Positions 34,989 to 43,676 are shown, numbered from the stretch's first letter. The stretch is DNA of 64,000 nucleotides from CAYWMD01 sp964458575 (GCA_964458575.1 CAYWMD010000009.1:92649-156648), one strand, 5' to 3'. Notes: generated by a model from the sequence alone, not told the origin. Made by a program: numbers and translations.

Positions 34989-36342
34989 CGCTGTCTCCTC
35001 GTTTCAGTTTGCCGGTGCTACCAGTCTCGATGTTGTCCTTGAAAGTGATGATGGCCGGTACTTTGAATGGGGGCAACTCCGTGCGGCAACGCCGGAGAAT
35101 TTCTCGCCGCAATTCCGCGCGGTCGACGCCGGGCTCGGCGACAATCTCGGCTTGGACGAGGTTGCCAACAATCGAATTGGACAGGGGCCGAACCAGCGCC
35201 AACTCCACTCCCGGTATGGAGTCGAGCACACCTTCGACTTCCTCCGGATGGACTTTGTTGCCGCCGACGTTGATGGCTCCGCTGGCCCGTCCGAGGAAAT
35301 AATAACGGTCCCCGCGCTTGGTGACCAAATCGCCAGTGTCAATCCAGCCGCCGGCATCGTAAAGCGAGTCGGGACGATCGGCGTAGCGCATCGTTCGTTC
35401 AGGAATCCGAAGTTGCAGCCGTCCTTCGGGCGTTACCTTGACGCGAACTGGCAGCGATTGATCAGAGGTCATGGCTTCGGGGAAACCCGCTTGTCCGTCG
35501 CTAACAGCAAAGCCGACGCCAGCCTCCGAGGAAGCATAAATGTGTCGGATGGTGGCCGTCGGGAATGCTTCTTTCAACGCTCGCAAGATCGCATCGTCCA
35601 CAATCTCACCGCCGAGAGTGATGTTCTTGAGTTGGAGCTTGTGGGCGGCGACTGTCATCAAGAGCTTGCGCCACATCGTGGGCGTTGCGGAAAGACAATT
35701 ACAGTTGGCAGCAATGAATTGCTCCGCCGTTTGATCGAGCGTCGCTCTTTGGGGCGGGACAATCAATGCCGCGCCACTGCAAACGCATTGCAGGAAAACT
35801 TGCAGCCCGGCGAAACGGCTCACGTCGTAAAGGAGGCCCCAACGGAAATCCGCGCCGCGAAGTTTGTCCTTCTTCGTTGACCGGGTGAGTGACGCGAGGG
35901 AATGCACAACAAACTTTGGGGGACCGGTGGTTCCCGAAGTCGCCAGCAACCATTCCGTCTCCGCTTCGTTTGCCGAAAGAAGCCCATCGCCTTCGGTGGC
36001 GACAAACCGTCGCCGATCCCAGCGAATCGCATTTGGAAAGGCTTGGTCGGTTAGAAGCTTGTTGCAATGGCAGCCTGCAAACGCCGCTTGCAACTGGCTC
36101 GGTGTCAGCCCTGCTGGCAAGAGCGCCACCTCAGCGGTCCAACCGTCGAGCGCGCACAAGGCCAAGGCAGTGTCCACGTTGTCGCCAAGCAGCAAGCCCA
36201 CACGCGCGCGGTGCATTTCCGGGTGGTCGTGCCGGAACGCCGCCACACGCTGGAGAACAGTCCCGACAGACCAGGTGCTGTCGGACCCGACGAGAAACTG
36301 TCGGTTAGCGGGCGTGCTCTCCAAGTGGGTCACCAGACTCAT
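34975..36342 (-). CDS. AMP-binding (acyl-activating) ligase
   Basis: This 455-residue ANL-superfamily adenylating enzyme has the phosphate-binding loop LLATSGTTGPPKFVVH at about 132-147, the motif IYASSEAGVGFAVSDG, the TGDL motif (GGWIDTGDLVTKRGDRYY) and GNKVHPEEVE of the hinge, and a catalytic Lys near the end (GSTGKLKR). It would activate a carboxylic acid and load it on the adjacent ACP. The gene overlaps the ACP gene by ATGA. At 455 residues it is shorter than most acyl-CoA synthetases but usual for stand-alone acyl-ACP ligases in glycan loci. Confidence 0.9.
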   Translation of the reverse strand: MSLVTHLESTPANRQFLVGSDSTWSVGTVLQRVAAFRHDHPEMHRARVGLLLGDNVDTALALCALDGWTAEVALLPAGLTPSQLQAAFAGCHCNKLLTDQAFPNAIRWDRRRFVATEGDGLLSANEAETEWLLATSGTTGPPKFVVHSLASLTRSTKKDKLRGADFRWGLLYDVSRFAGLQVFLQCVCSGAALIVPPQRATLDQTAEQFIAANCNCLSATPTMWRKLLMTVAAHKLQLKNITLGGEIVDDAILRALKEAFPTATIRHIYASSEAGVGFAVSDGQAGFPEAMTSDQSLPVRVKVTPEGRLQLRIPERTMRYADRPDSLYDAGGWIDTGDLVTKRGDRYYFLGRASGAINVGGNKVHPEEVEGVLDSIPGVELALVRPLSNSIVGNLVQAEIVAEPGVDRAELRREILRRCRTELPPFKVPAIITFKDNIETGSTGKLKRGDSDDFK

Positions 36343-36599
36343 GATTGCGTGCGGGCCGCGCGTGCTTCATACAGGTGGACAAACTCGCCGAACGTGCGCG
36401 GGTAAACAGCCGTCGTCAATTCGCGGAAAGGGTCAAAGCCCAATTCCGCTTCCAGTCTGGCGACCAAGATGGCAAAGCCGAGCGAGTCCAGCCCGGATTG
36501 CAGCAGCACGAGATCGTCAGTCAATGCCGTCGTCGGTGCTGTCCCCGCTTCCTCTAGCAGGGAGGCAAACGTTTGTTCAATGTGTTGACGAATATTCAT
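36339..36599 (-). CDS. Acyl carrier protein
   Basis: This 86-residue carrier protein has the phosphopantetheine attachment site at Ser39 in QSGLDSLGFAILV. Acidic helix II and a length of about 80 residues are typical. It lies immediately upstream of an acyl-activating ligase with an ATGA overlap, so the two are co-translated and probably partners. The start at 36599 (MNIRQHIEQT) was chosen over a longer frame because it aligns with ACP helix I. Together with the SDR it forms a small acyl-supply module inside the pse gene block. Confidence 0.92.
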   Translation of the reverse strand: MNIRQHIEQTFASLLEEAGTAPTTALTDDLVLLQSGLDSLGFAILVARLEAELGFDPFRELTTAVYPRTFGEFVHLYEARAARTQS

Positions 36600-36653
36600 T
36601 GTGAAGAAACCATCGTGGCGCCGGCAATGCGCCGGCAAGCTCCCCTTCGTTGT

Positions 36654-37208
36654 TCATTCAACTAAGCGTGTGAGAACCCGCGCCAGTTCCCCGCGGCGTT
36701 CGGGCCACTCCGTCTCCAGCAGTGAGAGCGCAATGGAGTTATAAAACCGGTCGTCACGCCAGACGTGGTCGCGCAACACGCCGTCCACGTGGAAACCAAA
36801 TCGTTTGTGCATGGACACCGCCGTTTCATTGAACGCGATGACCTCGCAATACACCTTGTGTAAACCCAATTCACCGAACGCCCGCTCCAGCAAAAGAAAC
36901 TCAGCCGCAGCGCCTACGCCGCGCAAGCGCGCTCCTTCATCGGCAATGTAGAGGCCCAAAAGACAACGGCGATGAGTTGGTTCAATCATCTGGATTGATG
37001 CAAGCCCCGCAGCCTTGCCGCTGAATTCCACCACCCAGTAACGATGATCCTTTGAGGTAACAATGCGGCCTATCCATCGTTTATGGTCCTCCCATTGAAT
37101 CGGCTCGCTCTGATACATGTTCCGGGCAATATCCGGGCGGTTACGCCACTCGAAAACCATGGCGGCATCATCGGCAACCAGCGGGCGCAGTTGAACGATG
37201 GGCGTCAT
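36654..37208 (-). CDS. pseH: PseH-like N-acetyltransferase
   Basis: This 184-residue GNAT-family protein shows RLRGVGAAAEFLLLERAFGE (acetyl-CoA loop), KVYCEVIAFNETAVSMHKRF and GFHVDGVLRDHVWRDDRFYN, the conserved C-terminal signature of RimJ/PseH-like enzymes. In the pseudaminic acid pathway PseH acetylates the 4-amino group of the UDP-L-altrosamine intermediate. Placement between pseG and the ACP gene is suggestive: it may accept an ACP-bound acyl group instead of acetyl-CoA. ATG at 37208 overlaps the pseG stop by ATGA. Confidence 0.9.
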   Translation of the reverse strand: MTPIVQLRPLVADDAAMVFEWRNRPDIARNMYQSEPIQWEDHKRWIGRIVTSKDHRYWVVEFSGKAAGLASIQMIEPTHRRCLLGLYIADEGARLRGVGAAAEFLLLERAFGELGLHKVYCEVIAFNETAVSMHKRFGFHVDGVLRDHVWRDDRFYNSIALSLLETEWPERRGELARVLTRLVE

Positions 37209-38335
37209 GATCCTAGTGGTGTCTCCACGTTCAGGTCGCTCGCGAAATCGGCAATGACACGAGAGTCGCTTGATCCAGTCAACAAACGGACCACCCGAGT
37301 TGTACCCAGACCGTCCATCATCCGCCGCCCGCACTTGGAGATGCGCTCCCGCCACTGGCGGTCGGCAGCCAATTCCAGTATGGCGGCGGCGATTTCCTTG
37401 GGAGTCAGATCGGCGTGCCAGCCGAGGCTGCGGCCCAGTCCGCTTCTCTCAGCGATTTCAGATAGTGCCCGTTGGTTGTCGGCCAACACGATCATCACGC
37501 TGGGCAGTCCCATGAACGCTAGTTCCCAAGAGGTTGTGCCACCAGCGGCGATTGCCACGTCGGCCCAAGCCATCAGTGCTGGCATTTCCTGCGAGTCCAC
37601 GACCAACTCGCAGCGACTCAGTCTTCCGGTTTCCAGTTTCCGTCCTGTCTGTTGAGGGCTGAGGGATGAAACCTGAGACCTGAGTTGTTCCAAGTGCGAA
37701 TTTGAGCCGCCAACGACGATCTTCGCTTCCACGTCGAGGCCGCGTAACGCCTCGATCACCTTGCCGGTCACATTGTCCGGGTCGGCACCGCCGAGAGTGA
37801 CGAGCACCTTGCGGGCAATGGCGGGAATCTCCCGTTTCCAATTGCGCCAACGCAGGAATTCCTCTCGCAGCAGGACGTATTGCGTGCCCAGGAGCAGACG
37901 CGTGTGCGGCGAACGCCGGGCATACAAGGCCGGATCTGGTGTGAGGTTCTGATTCAAAACAAAGTCCGCAACGTATTCCCCAGCATGGCCGTAATCGTCC
38001 AAAAACAGAAGACGCAGCCCCGCAGCCTTGACTGCGCGTTGGTAGTCCAGTCCGAAGCCATAGCCATCGGCCACAACCCAGGAAGCGTCTTGGCTCTTCG
38101 CCATTTCTCCAGTTATTGCTGCGTCATCTCTCGTACCTGGTGTCACGGCCAGCCGCATGCATTGGAATCCCGCTCCAACAAGTCGTGTTTTAAGAGCATC
38201 TGTCATTTCAGCAGAAGCAAAGATGGCCGAACCGCCATTCCGACGCCAAGCCTGGGCCAGCGCGAGGCAGCGCATGACATGACCCGTCCCCATGCGAGCG
38301 GAGGCGTCAGCGCGGATGAGAAGGCATTCAGACAT
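37205..38335 (-). CDS. pseG: UDP-2,4-diacetamido-2,4,6-trideoxy-beta-L-altropyranose hydrolase
   Basis: This 376-residue MurG-like GT-B-fold hydrolase opens LLIRADASARMGTGHVMRCL, with the GTGHVMRCL motif (17-25) typical of PseG. It also has WVVADGYGFGLDYQRAV, LLGTQYVLLREEFLRWRN, LVTLGGADPDN and IAAGGTTSWELAFMGLPS. PseG removes UDP from the 2,4-diacetamido sugar. A short stretch around SQVSSLSPQQTGRKLETGR (about 217-238) matches tgaaacctgag-type repeat DNA at 37617-37686 and makes the protein slightly longer than usual. It overlaps pseH by ATGA, and 4 bases separate it from pseF. Confidence 0.92.
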   Translation of the reverse strand: MSECLLIRADASARMGTGHVMRCLALAQAWRRNGGSAIFASAEMTDALKTRLVGAGFQCMRLAVTPGTRDDAAITGEMAKSQDASWVVADGYGFGLDYQRAVKAAGLRLLFLDDYGHAGEYVADFVLNQNLTPDPALYARRSPHTRLLLGTQYVLLREEFLRWRNWKREIPAIARKVLVTLGGADPDNVTGKVIEALRGLDVEAKIVVGGSNSHLEQLRSQVSSLSPQQTGRKLETGRLSRCELVVDSQEMPALMAWADVAIAAGGTTSWELAFMGLPSVMIVLADNQRALSEIAERSGLGRSLGWHADLTPKEIAAAILELAADRQWRERISKCGRRMMDGLGTTRVVRLLTGSSDSRVIADFASDLNVETPLGS

Positions 38336-38339
38336 TCAT

Positions 38340-39041
38340 CTAACTCCGTGCGGCTGTAAACATGCGTTCGGCCCTTACCCAATCTTCCGAGGTATCAATA
38401 TCTTGCACCTGATATCTGGGTAACACAACAGCGTAAGAACGTGCCGATAAAACGCTAGGGTGCTTGAAAAATGCCGGTTTTCTTCCCCAATAAAATTGAC
38501 CGGCATCGTGCCAAGCCTCCTGAAGATCTTGAGAAAGTTTGATCTCGTTCTCCGGCCAGAACATGCCCACCGTTCCATCGGCGTTACGTTTTAACGCACG
38601 GAAGATGGGGAAAGCTTGAGAGGTGATGCTAAAGGCGAACTCGGCGTCCGCGTGTGCTTTCAGCAATTCAAGTCCTTCGCGGAGGTATTGCGCTTCAAGA
38701 AACGGAGCCGTCGCGTAGATACAACAGGCGAACTCCACCGGAGAGCGGTGCTCCTCCCACCAACGGATGGCGTGGGCTATCACCGGCAGAGTGGGTGCAT
38801 GGTCGTTGGCCAATTGAGCGGGTCTGCGAAACGGGGCTTCCGCCCCGTGCGCTTCGGCGACGGATGCGATTTCATCGTCATCAGTTGAAACAAGAATGGC
38901 GTCGAAGGTCGCCGCCGCGCGCGCCGCTTCGATTGACCACGCAATCATCGGCTTTCCACAAAAAGGTTTGATGTTCTTGCGTGGGATTCTTTTGCTGCCG
39001 CCACGCGCCGGAATGACCGCGATAGTGTTCATTTTGTTCAT
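38340..39041 (-). CDS. pseF: Pseudaminic acid cytidylyltransferase
   Basis: This 233-residue enzyme has the CMP-sialate/pseudaminate synthetase signature: IPARGGSKRIPRKNIKPFCG near the N-terminus, ILVSTDDDEIASVAEAHGA and QVQDIDTSEDWVRAE at the end. It activates pseudaminic acid with CTP. FYWGRKPAF is typical of PseF-type as opposed to NeuA-type enzymes. The start ATG at 39041 overlaps the pseC stop by ATGA. Length is normal. Confidence 0.93.
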   Translation of the reverse strand: MNKMNTIAVIPARGGSKRIPRKNIKPFCGKPMIAWSIEAARAAATFDAILVSTDDDEIASVAEAHGAEAPFRRPAQLANDHAPTLPVIAHAIRWWEEHRSPVEFACCIYATAPFLEAQYLREGLELLKAHADAEFAFSITSQAFPIFRALKRNADGTVGMFWPENEIKLSQDLQEAWHDAGQFYWGRKPAFFKHPSVLSARSYAVVLPRYQVQDIDTSEDWVRAERMFTAARS

Positions 39042-40246
39042 CTCAACGAGCGGACGGCTTGGATCACGCGCTGAATGTCCTCATCTGAGAGTGCAGGATA
39101 CAGCGGCAGGCTGAGCGCCTGCGCATAAAATGATTCCGCGTTCGGGCATTTGCCGGGTGCGTAACCGTAGGTCTCACGATACCAAGGCTGCAAATAAACG
39201 GGGATGTAAAGCACTTGGGAGCCGATACCCTTCCCGCGCAGTTCGGTCATAACCTGGGTGCGGGTCTTGCCCAAGGCAGCGAAGTCAAGCTGGAGGGTGT
39301 AAAGATGCCACGAGACAAGTTGTTGAGAGTTGAAGGTTGAAAGTTGAGGGATTTTTAGAAACGGCAAGCCAGCGAACGCCTCGTTGTAGCGGGCCACGAT
39401 TTCCTGGCGGCGCTTGATGAAAGCGGGGAGTTTTTTCAGTTGGGAGCGGCCCAAGGCGCATTGCAGGTCGGTAATCCGGTAGTTGTAGCCGAGCTGCTGC
39501 ATTTCGTAATACCAAGGACCAGTCTCGGCAAGTTGAGAGTGTGAATTGGAACCAAGACCTAGAAAACGCGATGGCTCTCTGACCACGCCATGCGAACGCA
39601 GGCAACGGGCTTGCTCTGCCCAAGCCTGATTGTCGGTCACAAGCATCCCGCCTTCACCGGTCGTCATCGTTTTGACAGGATGAAAACTAAAAATGGTCAT
39701 GTCCGCCCACGGGTGGCCGCCGAGTTTCCAAATCTTGCCGTCGTGGGCGAAGCCGCCCCCCGTGCCGTGGCAGGCATCCTCGATGACGAGCGCCCCGTGT
39801 TTGCGAGCCACGTGCGCGATGATCGGCATGTCTGCCGCCTGCCCGGCATAGTCCACCGCAACCACCGCCTTGGTATCGGCCTGCCAATTGGCAGCAAGGA
39901 ACACTGGGTCAAGATCGTACGAAACCGGGTCAATGTCGGCAAAATCGGGAATGGCACCCACGAAAGCCGCGCAGTTCGCGGAAGCGAGGAAAGTATTTGG
40001 AGAAGTTACGACCCGGTGGCCTCGACTGATTCCGCCAACGACCATGGCAAGATGGAGGGCGGCAGTGGCATTGCAAACAGCCACCGCGTGTTTGACCCCA
40101 ACCATGGCGGCAAACTCGCGCTCGAAGGCCTCAACCTCCGGTCCGCAGGTCAGGAAATCAGAGCGCAAGGCGGCCACGACGGCAGCGATGTCGTCATCAT
40201 CGAGCTCCTGTCTGCCGTAACGGAGGAATGAAAGGTTGTTCGTCAT
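39038..40246 (-). CDS. pseC: UDP-4-amino-4,6-dideoxy-N-acetyl-beta-L-altrosamine transaminase
   Basis: This 402-residue PLP-dependent DegT/DnrJ/EryC1-family aminotransferase has the PLP lysine as Lys192 in FSFHPVKTMTTGEGG. NATAALHLAM and IEDACHGTGG are family motifs. PseC aminates the 4-keto sugar made by PseB. Two short stretches look like repeat-derived inserts: GLGSNSHSQLAETG (about 39520-39560) and QLSTFNSQQLV (about 39322-39350), both in surface-loop positions. The ATG at 40246 overlaps the pseB stop by ATGA. The longer open frame upstream reads through pseB and was rejected. Confidence 0.93.
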   Translation of the reverse strand: MTNNLSFLRYGRQELDDDDIAAVVAALRSDFLTCGPEVEAFEREFAAMVGVKHAVAVCNATAALHLAMVVGGISRGHRVVTSPNTFLASANCAAFVGAIPDFADIDPVSYDLDPVFLAANWQADTKAVVAVDYAGQAADMPIIAHVARKHGALVIEDACHGTGGGFAHDGKIWKLGGHPWADMTIFSFHPVKTMTTGEGGMLVTDNQAWAEQARCLRSHGVVREPSRFLGLGSNSHSQLAETGPWYYEMQQLGYNYRITDLQCALGRSQLKKLPAFIKRRQEIVARYNEAFAGLPFLKIPQLSTFNSQQLVSWHLYTLQLDFAALGKTRTQVMTELRGKGIGSQVLYIPVYLQPWYRETYGYAPGKCPNAESFYAQALSLPLYPALSDEDIQRVIQAVRSLR

Positions 40247-41298
40247 GTCAATCCGCGTTCGCGCGCCCATTCCTTCGCCTCGGGCAAATCGAGATCGGCA
40301 ATCATGGTGGCGAGTTGTTTGTCGGTGACCCATTGGGTGTTATTGTCGCTGCCGTAATAGAAACCCTCGGGGCAGGCGGTGCCGCTCTTTTCCATGTGCC
40401 AGTTGGCATCCCACCACGGGAAACTCGGCTTGATGATGAAATGATTCTCGAACTGCAACGTCTCGCGGCCGTCATCAACCGGAATCATGACTTCATGCAG
40501 TTTTTCGCCGGGGCGGATTCCAATTTCGGGTTGCTCGCAGTCGGGGCCGATGACGCGAGCCAGGTCCACCATGCGCATGCTAGGGATACGCGGCACCCAG
40601 ATTTCGCCGCCGCGCATGTCGCGCAGGGCGTTAAGGACAAGCGCGGCGCCTTGTTCGAGAGTGATCCAGAACCGCGTCATGCGCGTGTCGGTGATTGGCA
40701 GGACGCCTTCCTTGCGTTTGGCGAGGAAGAACGGAATCACACTACCGCGGCTGCCGACGACGTTTCCATACCGGACGACAGAGAAGCGCGTTTGTCGGTT
40801 TGGACCGACATAACTGTTGCCGGAAACAAACAGCTTGTCGGAGCAAAGCTTCGTCGCGCCGTAGAGATTTATGGGGTTGGCAGCCTTGTCGGTGCTGACC
40901 GCGACGACGTGCTTGACGTTGTTGTCCAGCGCCGCGTTGATGACGTTCTCGGCGCCGAGAATATTGGTTTTGATGAACTCAAACGGGTTGTACTCCGCAG
41001 CCGGTACTTGCTTGAGCGCGGCCGCGTGGATTACGTGGGTGACACGTTCCGTGGCGCGGCGCAGGCGCTCCATATCGCGCACGTCGCCGAGGAAAAAGCG
41101 GAGACGTTTGCTCACCGATTCACTGAAGTCCTGCCGCATCTGGAACTGTTTGAATTCGTCGCGGCTGTAGACGATGACCGTTGCCGAGGCAGTGCGTTCG
41201 AGGATGAGGCGCGCAAGCTTGCGGCCAAGTGAACCGGTACCTCCTGTGATCAGGACGCGGGAGTTCTCGAGGAAGGTTAGCGTGTTGAGGTTAATCAT
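40243..41298 (-). CDS. pseB: UDP-N-acetylglucosamine 4,6-dehydratase (inverting)
   Basis: This 351-residue extended SDR has the NAD(P) motif GGTGSLG at 19-25 and catalytic residues in STDKAANPINLYGATK (Thr136-Asp137-Lys138, Tyr146, Lys150). HAAALKQVPAAEYNPFE is characteristic of PseB/FlaA1 proteins. It performs the first step of pseudaminic acid synthesis, dehydrating UDP-GlcNAc and inverting C5. It starts the pse gene run and is followed by pseC with an ATGA overlap. The soluble length indicates PseB and not a membrane-bound CapD/WbpM type. Confidence 0.95.
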   Translation of the reverse strand: MINLNTLTFLENSRVLITGGTGSLGRKLARLILERTASATVIVYSRDEFKQFQMRQDFSESVSKRLRFFLGDVRDMERLRRATERVTHVIHAAALKQVPAAEYNPFEFIKTNILGAENVINAALDNNVKHVVAVSTDKAANPINLYGATKLCSDKLFVSGNSYVGPNRQTRFSVVRYGNVVGSRGSVIPFFLAKRKEGVLPITDTRMTRFWITLEQGAALVLNALRDMRGGEIWVPRIPSMRMVDLARVIGPDCEQPEIGIRPGEKLHEVMIPVDDGRETLQFENHFIIKPSFPWWDANWHMEKSGTACPEGFYYGSDNNTQWVTDKQLATMIADLDLPEAKEWARERGLT

Positions 41299-41325
41299 GG
41301 CTAAGGTTTTACTTTGTTCTGCCCG

Positions 41326-42246
41326 CTAGGGGTTTTTCTCCAAGACAACGACATTGTAATACGATATCCAGACAGGCATGTGCCGCACTACGGTTTGCTC
41401 GAACCAGATGGCAAAATCCCTAAGCGCTTCATCTTTCAACTTTTCCGCCATCTCCCGCTGATAGGTCTCATAGCGCTCAGAACCGAGGGAATGGCCTATA
41501 AGCCGATTGTGGAGGAAAAAGGTATTTGGAGCGCGTTCCACCAGACGAAGCCCGGCGCGGGCACTAGCCTTCTGAAGCTGAGACAGACTGGCGGCAGCGA
41601 AGTAATTACCAGGATTGACCGCACGGTTGCTTAGGTCCGGGCTGTCAGCAAACCCGCAGTCCTGTCCGCCAAACTTCCTGCCAAAATCGGCATTTTCACT
41701 GCTGGTGAAATGAATCAACAATTTGCCGCCACGGCGGCAACACCGCGCCATCTCCTTCAAGACCTCAGGCCAGTCAGGAAAATGCCCGAGGAACATGCGT
41801 GCGACGACCACATCGAACTCCCCGTCCTTGGCCGGTATATTGTGTGCGTCACCGCGACGGATATCAATATTCAGTCCCTTGCTGTTCTCTTCGAGGGCCT
41901 TGAGCAGCACCTCGCTGATGTCGCAAGCCGTCACCGAATGGCCATGTTCAGCGAGGAATTTACTAACAATACCGTGGCCTGAGCCTACGTCGAGCACCTT
42001 GGAGTTCTTCGGACAATGCTCCAGGAAAAAGCCATTGACGACCGCATCCATCATGGCCGCGCCGGGAATAGTCGTAATGTCGCTGCCCTTGATGAAGGAT
42101 GCCGCGCCAGATTCTGATTGCCAGAAATTGGTTTTGAAGTCTTTCACCTTCGGCTCGGCGCACTTCCTCCAAACAAACCCAGGTACATGTCGCCTCAAGA
42201 AGTCCGCAAGCTTGGTGCGCTTCGCCTTGTTTAGCAGGTCGTTCAT
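41326..42246 (-). CDS. Class I SAM-dependent methyltransferase
   Basis: This 306-residue protein has a methyltransferase fold: KVLDVGSGHGIVSKFLAEHG (motif I), VTACDISEVLLKALEE (motif II), DAHNIPAKDGEFDVVVARMF (motif III/IV). Its C-terminal part contains FRVL-free, Trp/Phe-rich sequence (RDFAIWFEQTVVRHMPVWIS). The target is unknown but is likely a sugar of the glycan or a lipid-linked intermediate. It lies between the exporter ATPase and pseB with short gaps (4 and 27 bases), in one operon. Confidence 0.88.
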   Translation of the reverse strand: MNDLLNKAKRTKLADFLRRHVPGFVWRKCAEPKVKDFKTNFWQSESGAASFIKGSDITTIPGAAMMDAVVNGFFLEHCPKNSKVLDVGSGHGIVSKFLAEHGHSVTACDISEVLLKALEENSKGLNIDIRRGDAHNIPAKDGEFDVVVARMFLGHFPDWPEVLKEMARCCRRGGKLLIHFTSSENADFGRKFGGQDCGFADSPDLSNRAVNPGNYFAAASLSQLQKASARAGLRLVERAPNTFFLHNRLIGHSLGSERYETYQREMAEKLKDEALRDFAIWFEQTVVRHMPVWISYYNVVVLEKNP

Positions 42247-42250
42247 GATG

Positions 42251-43657
42251 TCAATTGACGAGCTTCACACACGTCCACTTTGACGGCACATAGACCTGCG
42301 TGTTCTTGGAAAACCGCGCAAAGTAAGTATCGTGTTCGTTGACGCGGCCCTCTTCTACGCGAAACCGTAGCGCCTCGTGGATAGCATCATCGTAATACGC
42401 ACCGCGCAGCGCAATCCAAACGTTCAACTGATAGTCACCCGGAAAGACGTGGAGACACGGCAACTGAACGGAGATCTTGTGCAGGCCTCGTTGTCGGATG
42501 GCGCTGAACCCTTCCCAGCCGGAAACCAAATAGTGCAAGGACACATCCTGCAAGTTGCTGATAGTTATGCCGATCTCGAAATCATCGCTGGGCTGCTTTA
42601 TGTCGAGACTTAACTCGAACGTGGCTTCTTGTCCCATTTGCAACACGGTGGTGGCGTTTCCCTCGGCATCCAGAATTTGAAGCGTCTTCCAAACCGCGTA
42701 CTGTTGTTCGCCGAAGCGCTCGACAGTGCGATTCGAAAAATCAACCAGCGCCTGGGCTGGGCTGACTGAAAGGCGTGAATAGCGGTTGATCGCCTCAAAC
42801 ACGTCCCCCGAAAAGAGAACGTCACCCCGATTCAACACCGTTACACGACTACATAGAGCGCTCACAGCGCTTAGGTTGTGGCTGACAAACAGAATTGTTC
42901 GTCCCGTTTTGGCAACGTCGCCCATCTTTCCAAGGCACTTCTTTTGAAACTCGGCGTCGCCCACGGCAAGCACTTCGTCCACGACAAGAATCTCCGGTTC
43001 CAGATGCGCCGCCACCGCAAACGCCAAGCGCACATACATGCCGGAGGAATAGCGTTTGACGGGAGTATCCAGGAATTTCTCGATCTCCGCAAACGCCACG
43101 ATTTCGTCCAGCTTCCGGCGAACTTCGGATTTCGTCATCCCAAGAATCGCGCCGTTCAAAAAGATGTTCTCGCGGCCCGTCAGCTCCGGATGGAATCCGG
43201 TCCCCACCTCCAGCAAACTCGCCACGCGGCCTTTGACGCGAATCTCGCCTGCCGTCGGCGCGGTGACCCGTGAAAGTATCTTGAGCAGCGTGCTTTTCCC
43301 CGCCCCGTTCCGGCCAATGATCCCCAGGATTTCGCCCTGTTTCACCTCGAACGAGATGTCACGCAAGGCCCACATTTCATCATCCCGGAGGGATGATGAA
43401 GGACCACTGGACGAGGCGACTACAGGACTACTGACCATGGGACCACTGGACTCTTGTCCTGTTGTCTTGTTGTCCTGTGGTCTCGTCGCCTTGTTGTCTC
43501 GTGGTCTCGCAGTCTCGCCCACCTTCGCATACGGATCCGGCTTCCCCCGCACCCGATGCCACCAGCGGTTGAGGTCGTGTCGCAGTGTGCCGGTGCCCAG
43601 CACACCGAGGCGGTATTTTTTCCACAAACTCTCAACTTGGATCACTACGTCGGACAT
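42251..43657 (-). CDS. Polysaccharide ABC exporter ATP-binding protein (Wzt-like)
   Basis: This 468-residue protein has an ABC ATPase domain (Walker A GRNGAGKST at 115-123, YSSGM signature, Walker B EILVVDEVLAVGD, FVSHN switch) followed by a C-terminal Wzt-type carbohydrate-recognition domain (about 325-468). It powers export of finished polysaccharide across the inner membrane with the permease at 44183-45064. A stretch at about 49-91 (GETARPRDNKATRP and on) is low-complexity, made of repeat DNA, and lies before the Walker A loop in the N-terminal part of the domain. The protein probably binds a terminal sugar of the glycan. Confidence 0.93.
   Translation of the reverse strand: MSDVVIQVESLWKKYRLGVLGTGTLRHDLNRWWHRVRGKPDPYAKVGETARPRDNKATRPQDNKTTGQESSGPMVSSPVVASSSGPSSSLRDDEMWALRDISFEVKQGEILGIIGRNGAGKSTLLKILSRVTAPTAGEIRVKGRVASLLEVGTGFHPELTGRENIFLNGAILGMTKSEVRRKLDEIVAFAEIEKFLDTPVKRYSSGMYVRLAFAVAAHLEPEILVVDEVLAVGDAEFQKKCLGKMGDVAKTGRTILFVSHNLSAVSALCSRVTVLNRGDVLFSGDVFEAINRYSRLSVSPAQALVDFSNRTVERFGEQQYAVWKTLQILDAEGNATTVLQMGQEATFELSLDIKQPSDDFEIGITISNLQDVSLHYLVSGWEGFSAIRQRGLHKISVQLPCLHVFPGDYQLNVWIALRGAYYDDAIHEALRFRVEEGRVNEHDTYFARFSKNTQVYVPSKWTCVKLVN
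43387..43513. repeat. Repeat insert in the Wzt-like gene
   Basis: The stretch is made of short units such as gtctcgt, ttgtcct and gactact. The same family is seen between the IVP-like gene and the permease (44120-44165) and at the end of the IVP-like gene (43680-43735). It keeps the frame open. Confidence 0.65.
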
Positions 43658-43676
43658 ACGTAAAAAGGACTACGGA

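Noticed and set aside
40228..41232. Plus-strand open frame opposite pseB
   Set aside because: PseB on the minus strand has all catalytic residues; the opposite frame has none of a known family.
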